A stretch of 64,000 bases of DNA, from NCBI RefSeq assembly GCF_041200025.1, contig NZ_CP165628.1, positions 1,240,001-1,304,000 of the forward strand, in the 5' to 3' direction. The notes below the pieces were generated by a model. It saw nothing but the letters and a program-made list of their open reading frames with translations. It did not search any database and had not been told where the DNA came from. This DNA comes from Rouxiella sp. WC2420. GTDB lineage: Bacteria > Pseudomonadota > Gammaproteobacteria > Enterobacterales > Enterobacteriaceae. Each line of letters opens with the position of its first letter. The first letter of the stretch is position 1. A program made the translations under genes and the position numbers. This document shows, piece by piece, positions 8,312 through 16,731 of the stretch.

Positions 8312-9589
8312 GTGAAAAAAATTTTGCCATTAACGCTTTTGGCAGCGCTTTGTGCGCAGTCTGCCTACGCCGACACTACACCCTCACAGGCTAGCAACAA
8401 CGGCTTTATAGCAGACAGTCATCTTGACCTTTTGTTCCGCAATGCCTTTATTGATCGCAATTACCGTGGAAATACCGAGACTCGGGATGAGTGGGGTCAG
8501 GCTGCAATCCTCAACTTTACCTCAGGCTTTACTCAGGGTCCGGTAGGTTTTGGTTTTGACGCGCTGGGACAATATGCGGTTCGCCTCGACGGTGGTTGGG
8601 GGCAGGGAGGCGGCGCGGGTATCGATTTCTTCTCGCAGAATCAGGACGGCCAGTCCAAAAATGATCTCGAGAAAATTGGCGGCAGAGCCAAAATGCGCGT
8701 ATCAAAAACCGTTCTGAGCTACGGTACGCAAGCTCCTGTGTTGCCAATTCTTAATGCTGACAGCTCTCGCCTGCTGGATGAAACTTACACGGGTGTCATG
8801 CTCGACTCGCAGGAAATCGACGGGCTTGATGTTACTGCCGGTCATTTCACCGCCGAGCAGCAGAAAAGCAGCAACAAGCACAACAGCGGGCTGCATGCCC
8901 TGACCTTTGGCGGCGCTAGCTACCAGTTCAACGATCGTTTAAGCGGCTCGATTTACGCCTCAAACGTTGAAAGTGTTCTCAGCAAACAATATCTGGGCAT
9001 GACTTATACCCAACCTTTGGCTCCTGAGCATTCTCTGATTTTTGATTTCAACGGCTATAACTCTCACCTTAACAAGGGCTATGCCGAAAGCCAGGACACT
9101 GGTCGCCACAATGATATCTGGAGCTTTGCGACCAGCTACGTTGCGGGAATGCACACCTTTAAAATTGCTTACCAGCAAAGCACCGGCAGCACCGGTTATA
9201 ACTACGGTGGTTATGGCAAAAATGGCGGCGTGGGTGACGGCGGCAACTCCATTTATGTCTCCAACTCCTACTGGTCAGATTTCAACGGTAAAGGCGAGCG
9301 TTCGATTCAGTTGGCCTACTCCGCTGACCTTGGTAAAGTCGGTCTGCCAGGTTTGACCTACGACGTGGCTTACGTGACGGCGGATAACATTGAAACCGCA
9401 GAAACCAATAACGGTCACGAGCATGAGTTGTTTAACCAGATCCAATATAAAGTGCCATCTGGTGTTGCCAAAAACCTGAAAATCAAACTGCGCTACTCTA
9501 TTCTGCGCGTTTCTGCCGATGCATCCTCATATAATGTCGGCGGTAATGAAGTTCGCGTTTTCGTTGAATACCCGCTGTCGATTTTCTAA
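8312..9589 (+). CDS. OprD-family outer-membrane porin
   Basis: A 425-residue outer-membrane beta-barrel precursor of the OprD family (substrate-specific channels). The start is GTG at 8312, giving a signal peptide of about 20 residues that ends at SAYA. The mature part opens with GFIADSHLDLLFRNAFIDRNY, followed by WGQAAILNFTSGFTQGPVGFG, both typical of OprD. The C-terminus ends in alternating strands with terminal phenylalanine (EYPLSIF), the outer-membrane assembly signal. It lies next to a catabolic locus with a periplasmic binding protein, so it probably admits the same compound through the outer membrane. Confidence 0.88.
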   Translation: MKKILPLTLLAALCAQSAYADTTPSQASNNGFIADSHLDLLFRNAFIDRNYRGNTETRDEWGQAAILNFTSGFTQGPVGFGFDALGQYAVRLDGGWGQGGGAGIDFFSQNQDGQSKNDLEKIGGRAKMRVSKTVLSYGTQAPVLPILNADSSRLLDETYTGVMLDSQEIDGLDVTAGHFTAEQQKSSNKHNSGLHALTFGGASYQFNDRLSGSIYASNVESVLSKQYLGMTYTQPLAPEHSLIFDFNGYNSHLNKGYAESQDTGRHNDIWSFATSYVAGMHTFKIAYQQSTGSTGYNYGGYGKNGGVGDGGNSIYVSNSYWSDFNGKGERSIQLAYSADLGKVGLPGLTYDVAYVTADNIETAETNNGHEHELFNQIQYKVPSGVAKNLKIKLRYSILRVSADASSYNVGGNEVRVFVEYPLSIF

Positions 9590-9775
9590 TTGATTCTGCC
9601 CATTTTGGGTGAGCACCCCCTCTGTGCTTGCCCTGGCAGGTAATTACGGGCGGTTATTGCTGATTAGCAGCAGGAATAACTGCCGATTTGCTGCAAGATC
9701 CCATCTTTCGTACAGAAAAATAGTCATAATCCTTCATGATCAACTGCATCATAGTTTAGATGACAGGATTTTAGC

Positions 9776-11008
9776 ATGCAGGAAGTTTTAAACCTTTGGA
9801 ACTGGATTTACGCCAACCAGATTGCCTTCTCTTTAGTCTCCGTTCTGTTGATGTTAATTGCCGGCTTTATTTCATCGCTGGTGTGCAAAGTTTTCCTGCG
9901 AGGCATTGTTCGTCGCTTTATTCTTCATTCTCATAAACAAACCGATCACGTTAAAGAACAACGAATTAGCCGACGTCTGGCAAACGTGGTGCCAGTAGTG
10001 ACCATCTATTTTATGTTGCAGCTGATCAATGGATTGCCTAATCCATTGGTTGAAGCGATTCGAACCATTTGCGGCGTTTTGTTTATTATTAATATTACGA
10101 TGCTGATTAACGAATTGCTGGATACCACCATCAATGCCTACACCAGAAGACATGGCGCAAAAGCCGGGTCTATTAAAGGCTATGTGCAAATCGGCAAGAT
10201 TGTTGTCTCTTCCATTGCCACTATTCTGGTAATTGCCACTCTGTCGGATAAATCGCCAGGGATTATTATTTCAAGCTTAGGTGCCGTGGCCGCCGTGCTG
10301 ATGCTGGTATTTCAGCACACGCTCATTTCGCTGGTAGCTAATATCCAGGTATCGTCATCTCACGTGGTTCAATTAGGTGATTGGATTGATATGCCTGCGG
10401 GAAATATTAGTGGTGAAGTGACCGATATTGCTTTGCATTCAGTGAGTGTGCGTAATTGGGACAATACGCTATCACAGGTGCCGACCAAGAATTTTATTAC
10501 CGAGACCTATACCAACTGGCAACCGATGTTTGAGTCCGGCGGTCGCCGAATCAAGCGCAGTATATTTATCGACCAGTCGAGTATTGCCTTTGCCTCTAGA
10601 GAATTGCTCGAAAGTGTAGAGTCTACAGAAAGCGGAAAAATAACCAGCATGGCCAAGTATCTTGAGCAGCGGGTGGGGACTGGCTCAAACCAGCAGCTTA
10701 TTGATCATGGCCTGACTAACCTTGGGCTGTTCCGTGGCTATATTCTTGATTATCTGAAACAGCGTGAAGATATCCGCAATGATATGTACGTAATCGTGCG
10801 CCAGTTGAGCCCAACTGCGGAAGGTTTGCCGATTGAGATTTACTGTTTTACGTCTAACGTTTTTTGGGCGGAATATGAAGAAACGCAGTCGGATATTTTT
10901 GAGTTTATGTATGCCACTGCGGGGTATTTCAAACTGGGGATATATCAGAAGCCGTCGGGTATTGATGTGAGTAATACCTGGCCACAGAGCAGAAAGCGAG
11001 CGGTATAG
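9776..11008 (+). CDS. YbdG-type mechanosensitive channel protein (MscS superfamily)
   Basis: A 410-residue MscS-family protein close in length and sequence to E. coli YbdG. The N-terminus has several transmembrane segments. The pore helix region is SSLGAVAAVLMLVFQHTLISLVANIQ, in which the glycine/alanine-rich pore is evident. The cytoplasmic beta domain carries the YbdG-like segment RNWDNTLSQVPTKNF and GGRRIKRSIFID. It releases solutes on hypo-osmotic shock. The gene is monocistronic and converges with the lptG-like gene. Possibly unrelated to the sphingolipid island, which starts just after it. Confidence 0.85.
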   Translation: MQEVLNLWNWIYANQIAFSLVSVLLMLIAGFISSLVCKVFLRGIVRRFILHSHKQTDHVKEQRISRRLANVVPVVTIYFMLQLINGLPNPLVEAIRTICGVLFIINITMLINELLDTTINAYTRRHGAKAGSIKGYVQIGKIVVSSIATILVIATLSDKSPGIIISSLGAVAAVLMLVFQHTLISLVANIQVSSSHVVQLGDWIDMPAGNISGEVTDIALHSVSVRNWDNTLSQVPTKNFITETYTNWQPMFESGGRRIKRSIFIDQSSIAFASRELLESVESTESGKITSMAKYLEQRVGTGSNQQLIDHGLTNLGLFRGYILDYLKQREDIRNDMYVIVRQLSPTAEGLPIEIYCFTSNVFWAEYEETQSDIFEFMYATAGYFKLGIYQKPSGIDVSNTWPQSRKRAV

Positions 11009-11037
11009 CGCCGGAGCAGCCATACCGCGAACTTTGG

Positions 11038-12117
11038 TCAGTGATGTTTATCGAAGCGATACACCAGAGTTAGAGCAATGGCCAGCATTAACACCGGCGG
11101 GGCAAGGGTGGTGAGCTGGACATTGAGATTAAATAATAATCCCAGATTGACGATGATTTGATAACTGATATAGGTCAGTAACCCAATGATTACGCCGACA
11201 GCCAAACGGCTGCCCAAACCTGGAGCACGCGGATTGCTAAAGGTAAACGGCACAGTTAAAAGAATCATCGCCAGGATTAATATTGGCCTTCCCAGTTTTT
11301 GCCACAAGGCCAGCTTAAATTCGGTACTCGGCTGATTGGTATTCTGCAGATAGTTAATGTAATGGCTCAGCTGTTTAATGGAAAAACTGTCGCTGGGCAT
11401 GCTGAGCTCTTTAAGGCTGGTATCCGTGAAGATAGATTGCCATTGCAAACTGTCTTTTATCGCCACAGTTTCCTGCCCGTTGACCCAGGTTTTTTGATTT
11501 ACGCCATGCAGCTCCCACATTCCTTTATCCAGAACGGTAGCATTTTTGGCGTAAATATAAGACTCCAAAGAAAGGTCAGGCTTGTAGTTGAATATCTCGA
11601 TTCCAATCGGTTGATTATTAACATCCAGCGCATTTACCGTGACAAATTCATCATTATGCCTTGCCCATAGCGCGTTGCCATTGTTGGAACTATTTTCCGC
11701 CTCGGCCATGGCCGTGTCTTTAATTTGCAGCGCATGCTGTTGCAGGGGAGAAGCAACCCATTCATCCAGCGCGCCCAGCCCCACGATCAAAATTAGCCCT
11801 GCAGTGAGTGCGACTTTGGCGATTCTAAAAATCGAGAATCCGGCAGTGCGCATCGCCGTCAATTCCATGCTTTTAGACAACTGCCCCAGCCCGACAATAC
11901 CGCCAAGCAGTGCGACAAAAGGCCCCAGATCGATTAACCATCTAGGTACTCTCATTAATACTACCAGCAGCGCCTGACTCCAACGGTATCCGCCTGAGCT
12001 GACATCATCCAGCTCATTGATAAAATCGAAGGTGGTAAATAGCGGGATCAGCAATGCGGCCGCGGCTGCGAAACCGATAAATAAGTTCCGAATTATGTAA
12101 CGACTGAAGATATTCAT
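11038..12117 (-). CDS. lptG: LptG-like lipid-transport permease, paralogue in the sphingolipid island
   Basis: A 359-residue YjgP/YjgQ-family inner-membrane protein with the LptG layout. It has three transmembrane segments at the N-terminus (MNIFSRYIIRNLF start), a periplasmic beta-jellyroll domain in the middle and three more segments at the C-terminus, including FSNPRAPGLGSRLAVG, typical of LptG. It overlaps the lptF-like gene by 4 nt. Essential enterobacterial lptF-lptG normally lies beside pepA, so this pair is probably an extra, specialised copy. Its place beside ceramide genes suggests export of a sphingolipid rather than LPS. Family is certain; cargo is inference. Confidence 0.85.
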   Translation of the reverse strand: MNIFSRYIIRNLFIGFAAAAALLIPLFTTFDFINELDDVSSGGYRWSQALLVVLMRVPRWLIDLGPFVALLGGIVGLGQLSKSMELTAMRTAGFSIFRIAKVALTAGLILIVGLGALDEWVASPLQQHALQIKDTAMAEAENSSNNGNALWARHNDEFVTVNALDVNNQPIGIEIFNYKPDLSLESYIYAKNATVLDKGMWELHGVNQKTWVNGQETVAIKDSLQWQSIFTDTSLKELSMPSDSFSIKQLSHYINYLQNTNQPSTEFKLALWQKLGRPILILAMILLTVPFTFSNPRAPGLGSRLAVGVIIGLLTYISYQIIVNLGLLFNLNVQLTTLAPPVLMLAIALTLVYRFDKHH

Positions 12118-13184
12118 CGAGAAAGTTTCTGCAGTAACGAAGATTCACGAGCTATCAAAATCAATAACCCAATAAACATGATTATAGGAACTAACCATAC
12201 GCCGGGGATAACAGGAAGGGTGTTATTGGCAACCAGCGTGCGGCAGATATTTCCACCGTAAAAAATGGCAGTAAATAACACCGCCAGCGGAAGTAGCTTC
12301 GCAAAACGGCCCTGTCGTGGTCTGGTACGGCTTAGAGAAACGGCCAGCATTGCCATTAAAATAGCCGTTACTCCACGGCTTTCTCGCCACTGAAGCTCTG
12401 CCTTGTCTGCGGGATCGGTTGAATGTGTCAATGCAGCCATCGAGGCCGACTTGCTCTTGTTATCGGCACTCTGGGCCATCGGCTTAAAGTGCAGATTAAA
12501 ATTATTATAAATCTGTTGGCTGTCATCTTTCCCTTTATGGTCCAGATGGTAAGCCGTACCTGAATGCAGCATCACAGAAGGGTTGGTCGGTGAGGGATCA
12601 ATGACGTTGACTGTTTGAGCCCTGAACAGATAAGTTTTGTCACCATTGGGGGCAAAAATCAGCGCGTCGGTCAGGTTATTTGAGGCTGAATCAATATGTC
12701 GAGCCAAAACCATGCGGCCATTGTCGTTAAGGTTAAATTTGTTGGCCTGCAAATGACTGACATCCAGTTCAGATTGCGACTGATCTCTTAACTCATAGAT
12801 TTTTGCGTAGGCCCAGGGTCTGCCATACATCGAAAGTATTGTTACCAATATTCCTAATGGGATGGCAAGGTAAAGTATCGCTTTATAAAGTTTTAGCGGA
12901 CTCGCCCCACCGGCAGAAATGGCCGTTATTTCAGAGTCGTGATAGAGCTGACCCAAAGCCACAGCAACCGAAACATAAAGGCCGACCGGCAATAGCATCT
13001 CTAATGCAATCAGCACCTTGAAAAAAACAATATAGAACACTGCTTCCAGGGCCAAGGTGCCATTGGCCGCATCAGTCAAATAGCGTTGGGCTGAATAACT
13101 AGCAAAAATGAAGATTAGAAAACCCACGATGATCATCACAAGCCGACGGGTCTCGCCCATGATGTAGCGCTCAATCAAGTGCAT
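12114..13184 (-). CDS. lptF: LptF-like lipid-transport permease, paralogue in the sphingolipid island
   Basis: A 356-residue YjgP/YjgQ-family protein. It starts with IERYIMGETRRL and has the cytosolic coupling segment ALGQLYHDSEITAISAGGAS, where the DSEI stretch matches the LptF loop that touches the LptB ATPase. A periplasmic domain follows, then SRTRPRQGRFAKLLP before the last transmembrane helices. It looks considerably diverged from E. coli LptF, as expected for a paralogue. It is the first gene of a two-gene operon with the lptG-like gene and is divergent from the flippase gene. No LptB/LptC/LptA-type partner is present, so it would have to borrow LptB2 from the LPS machine. Confidence 0.82.
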   Translation of the reverse strand: MHLIERYIMGETRRLVMIIVGFLIFIFASYSAQRYLTDAANGTLALEAVFYIVFFKVLIALEMLLPVGLYVSVAVALGQLYHDSEITAISAGGASPLKLYKAILYLAIPLGILVTILSMYGRPWAYAKIYELRDQSQSELDVSHLQANKFNLNDNGRMVLARHIDSASNNLTDALIFAPNGDKTYLFRAQTVNVIDPSPTNPSVMLHSGTAYHLDHKGKDDSQQIYNNFNLHFKPMAQSADNKSKSASMAALTHSTDPADKAELQWRESRGVTAILMAMLAVSLSRTRPRQGRFAKLLPLAVLFTAIFYGGNICRTLVANNTLPVIPGVWLVPIIMFIGLLILIARESSLLQKLSR

Positions 13185-13749
13185 ATATTACGAACATCCA
13201 ACATATCTAAGATAGCGTATAGAGTATCTGTTAAATAACATATGATCACCCCCCTCGAGATGGAGAGTTGTGAAAGTATTTAACGGACTTGAGTGACTGG
13301 ACAATCTGGCCAATACCGTTGCTGCCGGGCAGTTTTGGCCACATGCATGCTTTCAGTGAGCTTACCGGCTTTTCATACCAGGGAGACGCAGGCTGAATTC
13401 GGACCTTTTTTATTAATGCTGGTTTTTCGCGTACGTCGGCCACTAGTTTAGCGTTTCCTAAACGTGACGCTTGTCCAATAATGCTGGACAGTAGCAAAAG
13501 CCTTTAGGTTGGCCTGAATTTGATTTATCCTACCGCCCACTTGTAATGGGGGCTAATCGATTTTAGCTCAGATGTCGTTAAGAGAACACTGCCAGTTTTG
13601 GCTTTAATTCCATGGACATCCATGGAGCGAGGCGCGTCCAGGCTCATATCTTGGGTTTGTCGTGCCTGATATATACGTGGCAGGCAGTGCCCTGTCGGGT
13701 GATTAATATCCGAGTCTGGCTGAAGTGGCTAGTATGGCTGGTTTTAAAC
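13185..13749. other. Divergent intergenic region between lptF-like and flippase genes
   Basis: 565 bp that should hold promoters for both directions. A minus-strand frame of 83 codons (13246-13497, TTG start) is open, but I recognise no family in it and would not call it a gene. In-frame upstream starts for the flippase exist at 13612, within the palindromic CCATGGACATCCATGG stretch. Confidence 0.35.
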
Positions 13750-15087
13750 ATGAAGCAATGGTTTTCAGATGGCGCTTTTCGCACCATCATACGTAACAGT
13801 GCCTATTTAGGCTCCGGCAATGTGGCGAGTGCCATACTCGGTTTAATTGCGCTTTCTTGCGCCGGCAAAGGCATGTCACCCGCAATGTTTGGGGTACTTA
13901 TCGTTATTCAGGCCTACACCAAAGCGGTCAGCGATTTTATCAAGTTCCAGACTTGGCAATTCGTGGTCCAATTTGGCACACCGGCACTGGAAAGCAAAAA
14001 CATTCAGCGTTTCCGTGATGTGGTCTCTTTTTCTTTCGGCCTGGATATTGCGAGCGGAGCCGTTGCAATTCTGGGGGGGATGGCATTGCTGCCGTTTCTT
14101 TCGCACTCTTTGGGACTCGACGCGGGCAGTTTTAAACTCGCGCTGCTTTACTGCACCTTAATTCCTTCCATGACATCGTCGACTCCTACCGGTATTTTGA
14201 GGGCGTTTGATCGTTTTGACTTAATTGCCATCCAGCAGGCCGTCAAGCCTTTACTGATTGCCATTGGTAGCGTGATTGCCTATTTCGGCAATTTTGGTTT
14301 CGAAGGCTTTGTTATCACCTGGTATGTCTCAAACCTGTTTGGCGGCACGCTATTTTGGTGGTTTGCAAGACGTGAACTGGCCCGCCGAGATATCCACAAT
14401 GCGTTAAAACCGAGCCTGTTCAAGGCCGCGCGTAATATTGAAGGCTCCTGGAACTTTGTCTGGGCAACTAACATTTCGCATTCTATCTGGGCTGCCCGTA
14501 ACTCATGCAGCACGGTATTAGTCGGTATTATTCTTGGCCCGGCAGCGGCTGGTCTGTTCAAAATTGCGATGACTTTCTTTGATGCGGCCGGAGCACCAGC
14601 CAAGTTACTGGAAAAAAGCTTCTATCCTGAAATTATGCGTCTCGATCCGCGCACTAAAAGGCCTTGGATACTGGGACTGCGCTCGGCAGTATTAGCCGGT
14701 GGTGTCGGTATTTTAGTCGCCGTATTGGTGATTAGCGTAGGCAAGCCATTAATTTCGGTGGTGTTTGGGCATAAATATCTCGAAGCCTATAGTTTGATTC
14801 AAATTATGCTGACCGCGATTATTGTATCAATGGTGGGCTTCCCGCAGGAAGCATTGCTGTTGATGGCCGGTAAGCAGAAAGCTTATTTGACGGCGCAGAT
14901 CGTCGCATCAGTTTCATATATCGTACTGCTCGTTGGACTGTCTCACGCTTTTGGCGTGGAAGGTTCGGCATGGGGCTACTTTGGGGGGCAATGTTTAGAC
15001 GTGCTATTGTCTCTCATCCCGACTTTATGGGTTTACCGTCACCGCTATTCACTGGGCTTTAGCGCCCCCGTAGAGACTACTAAATGA
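13750..15087 (+). CDS. Oligosaccharide/lipid flippase (MOP superfamily, Wzx/YghQ-like)
   Basis: A polytopic membrane protein of 445 residues from the chosen start (ATG at 13750; an in-frame ATG at 13612 would add 46 residues). It has about a dozen hydrophobic helices, and the N-terminal IIRNSAYLGSGNVASAILG is typical of Wzx-like polysaccharide/lipid flippases. The start is uncertain because no strong ribosome site is visible. It overlaps the next gene by ATGA. Its neighbours are ceramide synthesis genes rather than glycosyltransferases, so I infer transbilayer movement of a modified sphingolipid. From memory, E. coli YghQ, linked to yghR/S/T, is the likely counterpart. Confidence 0.75.
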   Translation: MKQWFSDGAFRTIIRNSAYLGSGNVASAILGLIALSCAGKGMSPAMFGVLIVIQAYTKAVSDFIKFQTWQFVVQFGTPALESKNIQRFRDVVSFSFGLDIASGAVAILGGMALLPFLSHSLGLDAGSFKLALLYCTLIPSMTSSTPTGILRAFDRFDLIAIQQAVKPLLIAIGSVIAYFGNFGFEGFVITWYVSNLFGGTLFWWFARRELARRDIHNALKPSLFKAARNIEGSWNFVWATNISHSIWAARNSCSTVLVGIILGPAAAGLFKIAMTFFDAAGAPAKLLEKSFYPEIMRLDPRTKRPWILGLRSAVLAGGVGILVAVLVISVGKPLISVVFGHKYLEAYSLIQIMLTAIIVSMVGFPQEALLLMAGKQKAYLTAQIVASVSYIVLLVGLSHAFGVEGSAWGYFGGQCLDVLLSLIPTLWVYRHRYSLGFSAPVETTK

Positions 15088-15920
15088 CAAGCAGTAAGAA
15101 GTGGAAAAAGTTTTCACCAGAAACGTTGCAACTATTATTTACTGCGGTAGATGAAGATGACATCGTCAATCAAGATGCCACCCTGCCGGAAGTTATTGAT
15201 TTTAATTGTACCCAGGAAAATATTAACGATAACTATGCATTGTGCCTGCAGTTTTGGGAGGACGGTTTTGACCGCCCGGAGCTACTGGGGCTGGTGCGTA
15301 AGCTAGCCAGAGGCAACGGATTCACCGAGGCAGAACGGATGCAGTACAAATATATCCGTGCTCGCTACAAGCATCTGCGCTTCGCCCAGCGGTTGTACAG
15401 CAAAAGTCATATGTCTAGCTCGATGTTCCGCCAGACCACTGTTTTTCTTGGACATTTTCAGGATGCTTTCCGCAACCGCAACAAGAAAAATATCTCGCGT
15501 TACAGTATGATCCTGTATATGTATCTGAGCTTTCCGTGCTGGAAGCTGGTGCATTATGGGCTGCGTCATCCTGAACTGGATACGGTTAGTGGCTTTATTG
15601 CCGACCGCCAGCAGCAAATCCTTACGCTGCGCCAGCTGATTGCCAAGCCATTGCTGACGGGGACCGAATTCCACGATGTGCGCAAGATTATTAGCCAGCA
15701 AGTATCGTATTACGACACGCTGAGATCTATCGATCCAGGCAATCTGGATGCCTACAAAATCTCCCGATTCTTGTCTAATATTAATGGATTAATGGGCGAT
15801 CGGCATGATGTGATGGTGGCAGACAAACTCTCGGGACGTAGGCCTTATGAGGAGCCGGCGCTGTTAGATGACAACATCCGACAACCGTTGGAGCTGCTTC
15901 TCGAACGTTGCCCGGTATAA
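15084..15920 (+). CDS. Unrecognised helical protein with CHAD-like motifs
   Basis: A 278-residue, mostly alpha-helical, basic protein with no signal peptide or membrane helix. I do not recognise a firm family. Two stretches resemble the CHAD domain (conserved histidine alpha-helical): FHDVRKIISQQVSYYDTL resembles the H-x-x-R-K helix, and NINGLMGDRHDVMVAD resembles the L-G-D-x-x-D-x-x-V motif. CHAD proteins bind polyphosphate or other polyanions. It is translationally coupled to the flippase (4-nt overlap), so it probably acts with it. The CHAD assignment is tentative; a structural prediction would settle it. Confidence 0.55.
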   Translation: MTSSKKWKKFSPETLQLLFTAVDEDDIVNQDATLPEVIDFNCTQENINDNYALCLQFWEDGFDRPELLGLVRKLARGNGFTEAERMQYKYIRARYKHLRFAQRLYSKSHMSSSMFRQTTVFLGHFQDAFRNRNKKNISRYSMILYMYLSFPCWKLVHYGLRHPELDTVSGFIADRQQQILTLRQLIAKPLLTGTEFHDVRKIISQQVSYYDTLRSIDPGNLDAYKISRFLSNINGLMGDRHDVMVADKLSGRRPYEEPALLDDNIRQPLELLLERCPV

Positions 15921-15941
15921 GTTTGAAAGTCGATTAAAGAG

Positions 15942-15966
15942 CCGGGGGATTTTTTCCCCTGCTTTT
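15942..15966 (+). terminator. Possible weak terminator after the CHAD-like gene
   Basis: A GGGGA/TCCCC short stem with a T-rich loop just after the stop codon, followed by TGCTTTT. The stem is only about 5 bp, so this is a weak call. Confidence 0.35.
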
Positions 15967-16013
15967 AGCGTTAAGAAGACTAGATAGTCGGAACACCTGC
16001 AAAAGGAAATATT

Positions 16014-16585
16014 ATGACTTTACGTAGATTACTGACCGTTTCACTTTTCCTGTTACCTATGATGGCATCAGCCAATGACTTGGTTGACGGCCAACGAGTC
16101 CCACCGTTAAAAATTGCCGACATGGGTGAGTTAATACTCGGCAGCAATGACGATATCAGTTATAAAAGTTGGGATAGCTCGCAGTTTGACGGAAAAGTTC
16201 GTATCGTTCAGTACATCGCTGGGCGCAGCTCGGCTAAAAAAAAAATTCACTCCTGATTAAAGCCGTTGAGGCTGCCAATCTTCCTACCGATCGTTTTCAA
16301 CCCACCACTATCGTCAACTCTGGCGACGCCGTTTTAGGCACCGGTATTTTCGTTCGCGGTAAAATCGAAAAAAATAAACGACATTATCCCTGGGCGCAAT
16401 TTATCATCGACAGCAATGGCCTTGGCCTTAAAACCTGGCAGCTGGATGAGGATACTTCTGTTTTTGTACTGGATAAAGACGGGCGCGTTCAGTGGTCAAA
16501 AGATGGGGCTCTTAGCCCGAAAGAAGTGGTGCAGGTGATTACGCTGCTGCATAAACTGCTAAATGACAGCAAGTCTGGTACCTGA
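16014..16585 (+). pseudogene. ytfJ: ytfJ: YtfJ-family thioredoxin-like periplasmic protein, frameshifted at a 10-A run
   Basis: The first frame (16014-16256) encodes a signal peptide ending in MASA and the YtfJ start DLVDGQRVPPLKIADMGEL. It then hits a stop right after a run of ten A residues (16236-16245). The next frame continues immediately with SLLIKAVEAANLPTDRF and runs to the stop at 16583-16585, ending in the family's LDKDGRVQWSKDGAL block. With 11 A residues the gene would be intact and encode about 190 residues, close to E. coli YtfJ (about 184). So either the gene is broken or phase-variable, is rescued by slippage on the A tract, or the sequence has a homopolymer error. Function: thioredoxin-fold envelope protein of unknown role. 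Confidence 0.85.
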
Positions 16586-16664
16586 TAAAGAATGAAAATT
16601 CTGCCGACTCTCGAGGTTTTGCTGCAAAAAGCATAATGCGAAGATGCGGGGAATATCTGGAAGG

Positions 16665-16697
16665 CATGCTGCTCATTGTGAATCAATGAGCAGCATG
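16665..16697. terminator. 14-bp perfect hairpin between convergent ytfJ and spt
   Basis: CATGCTGCTCATTG (16665-16678), loop TGAAT, CAATGAGCAGCATG (16684-16697). The stem is perfect and lies between the ends of two convergent genes, so a bidirectional terminator is likely. Neither side has a proper T tract, which lowers certainty. Confidence 0.5.
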
Positions 16698-16731
16698 AAG
16701 AATACTTTTATCGCTGTTACTTTTCAGGTCA

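Noticed and set aside
13246-13497. 83-codon minus-strand frame upstream of lptF
   Set aside because: TTG start, no recognisable family and it lies in the likely promoter region; mentioned only in the intergenic entry.
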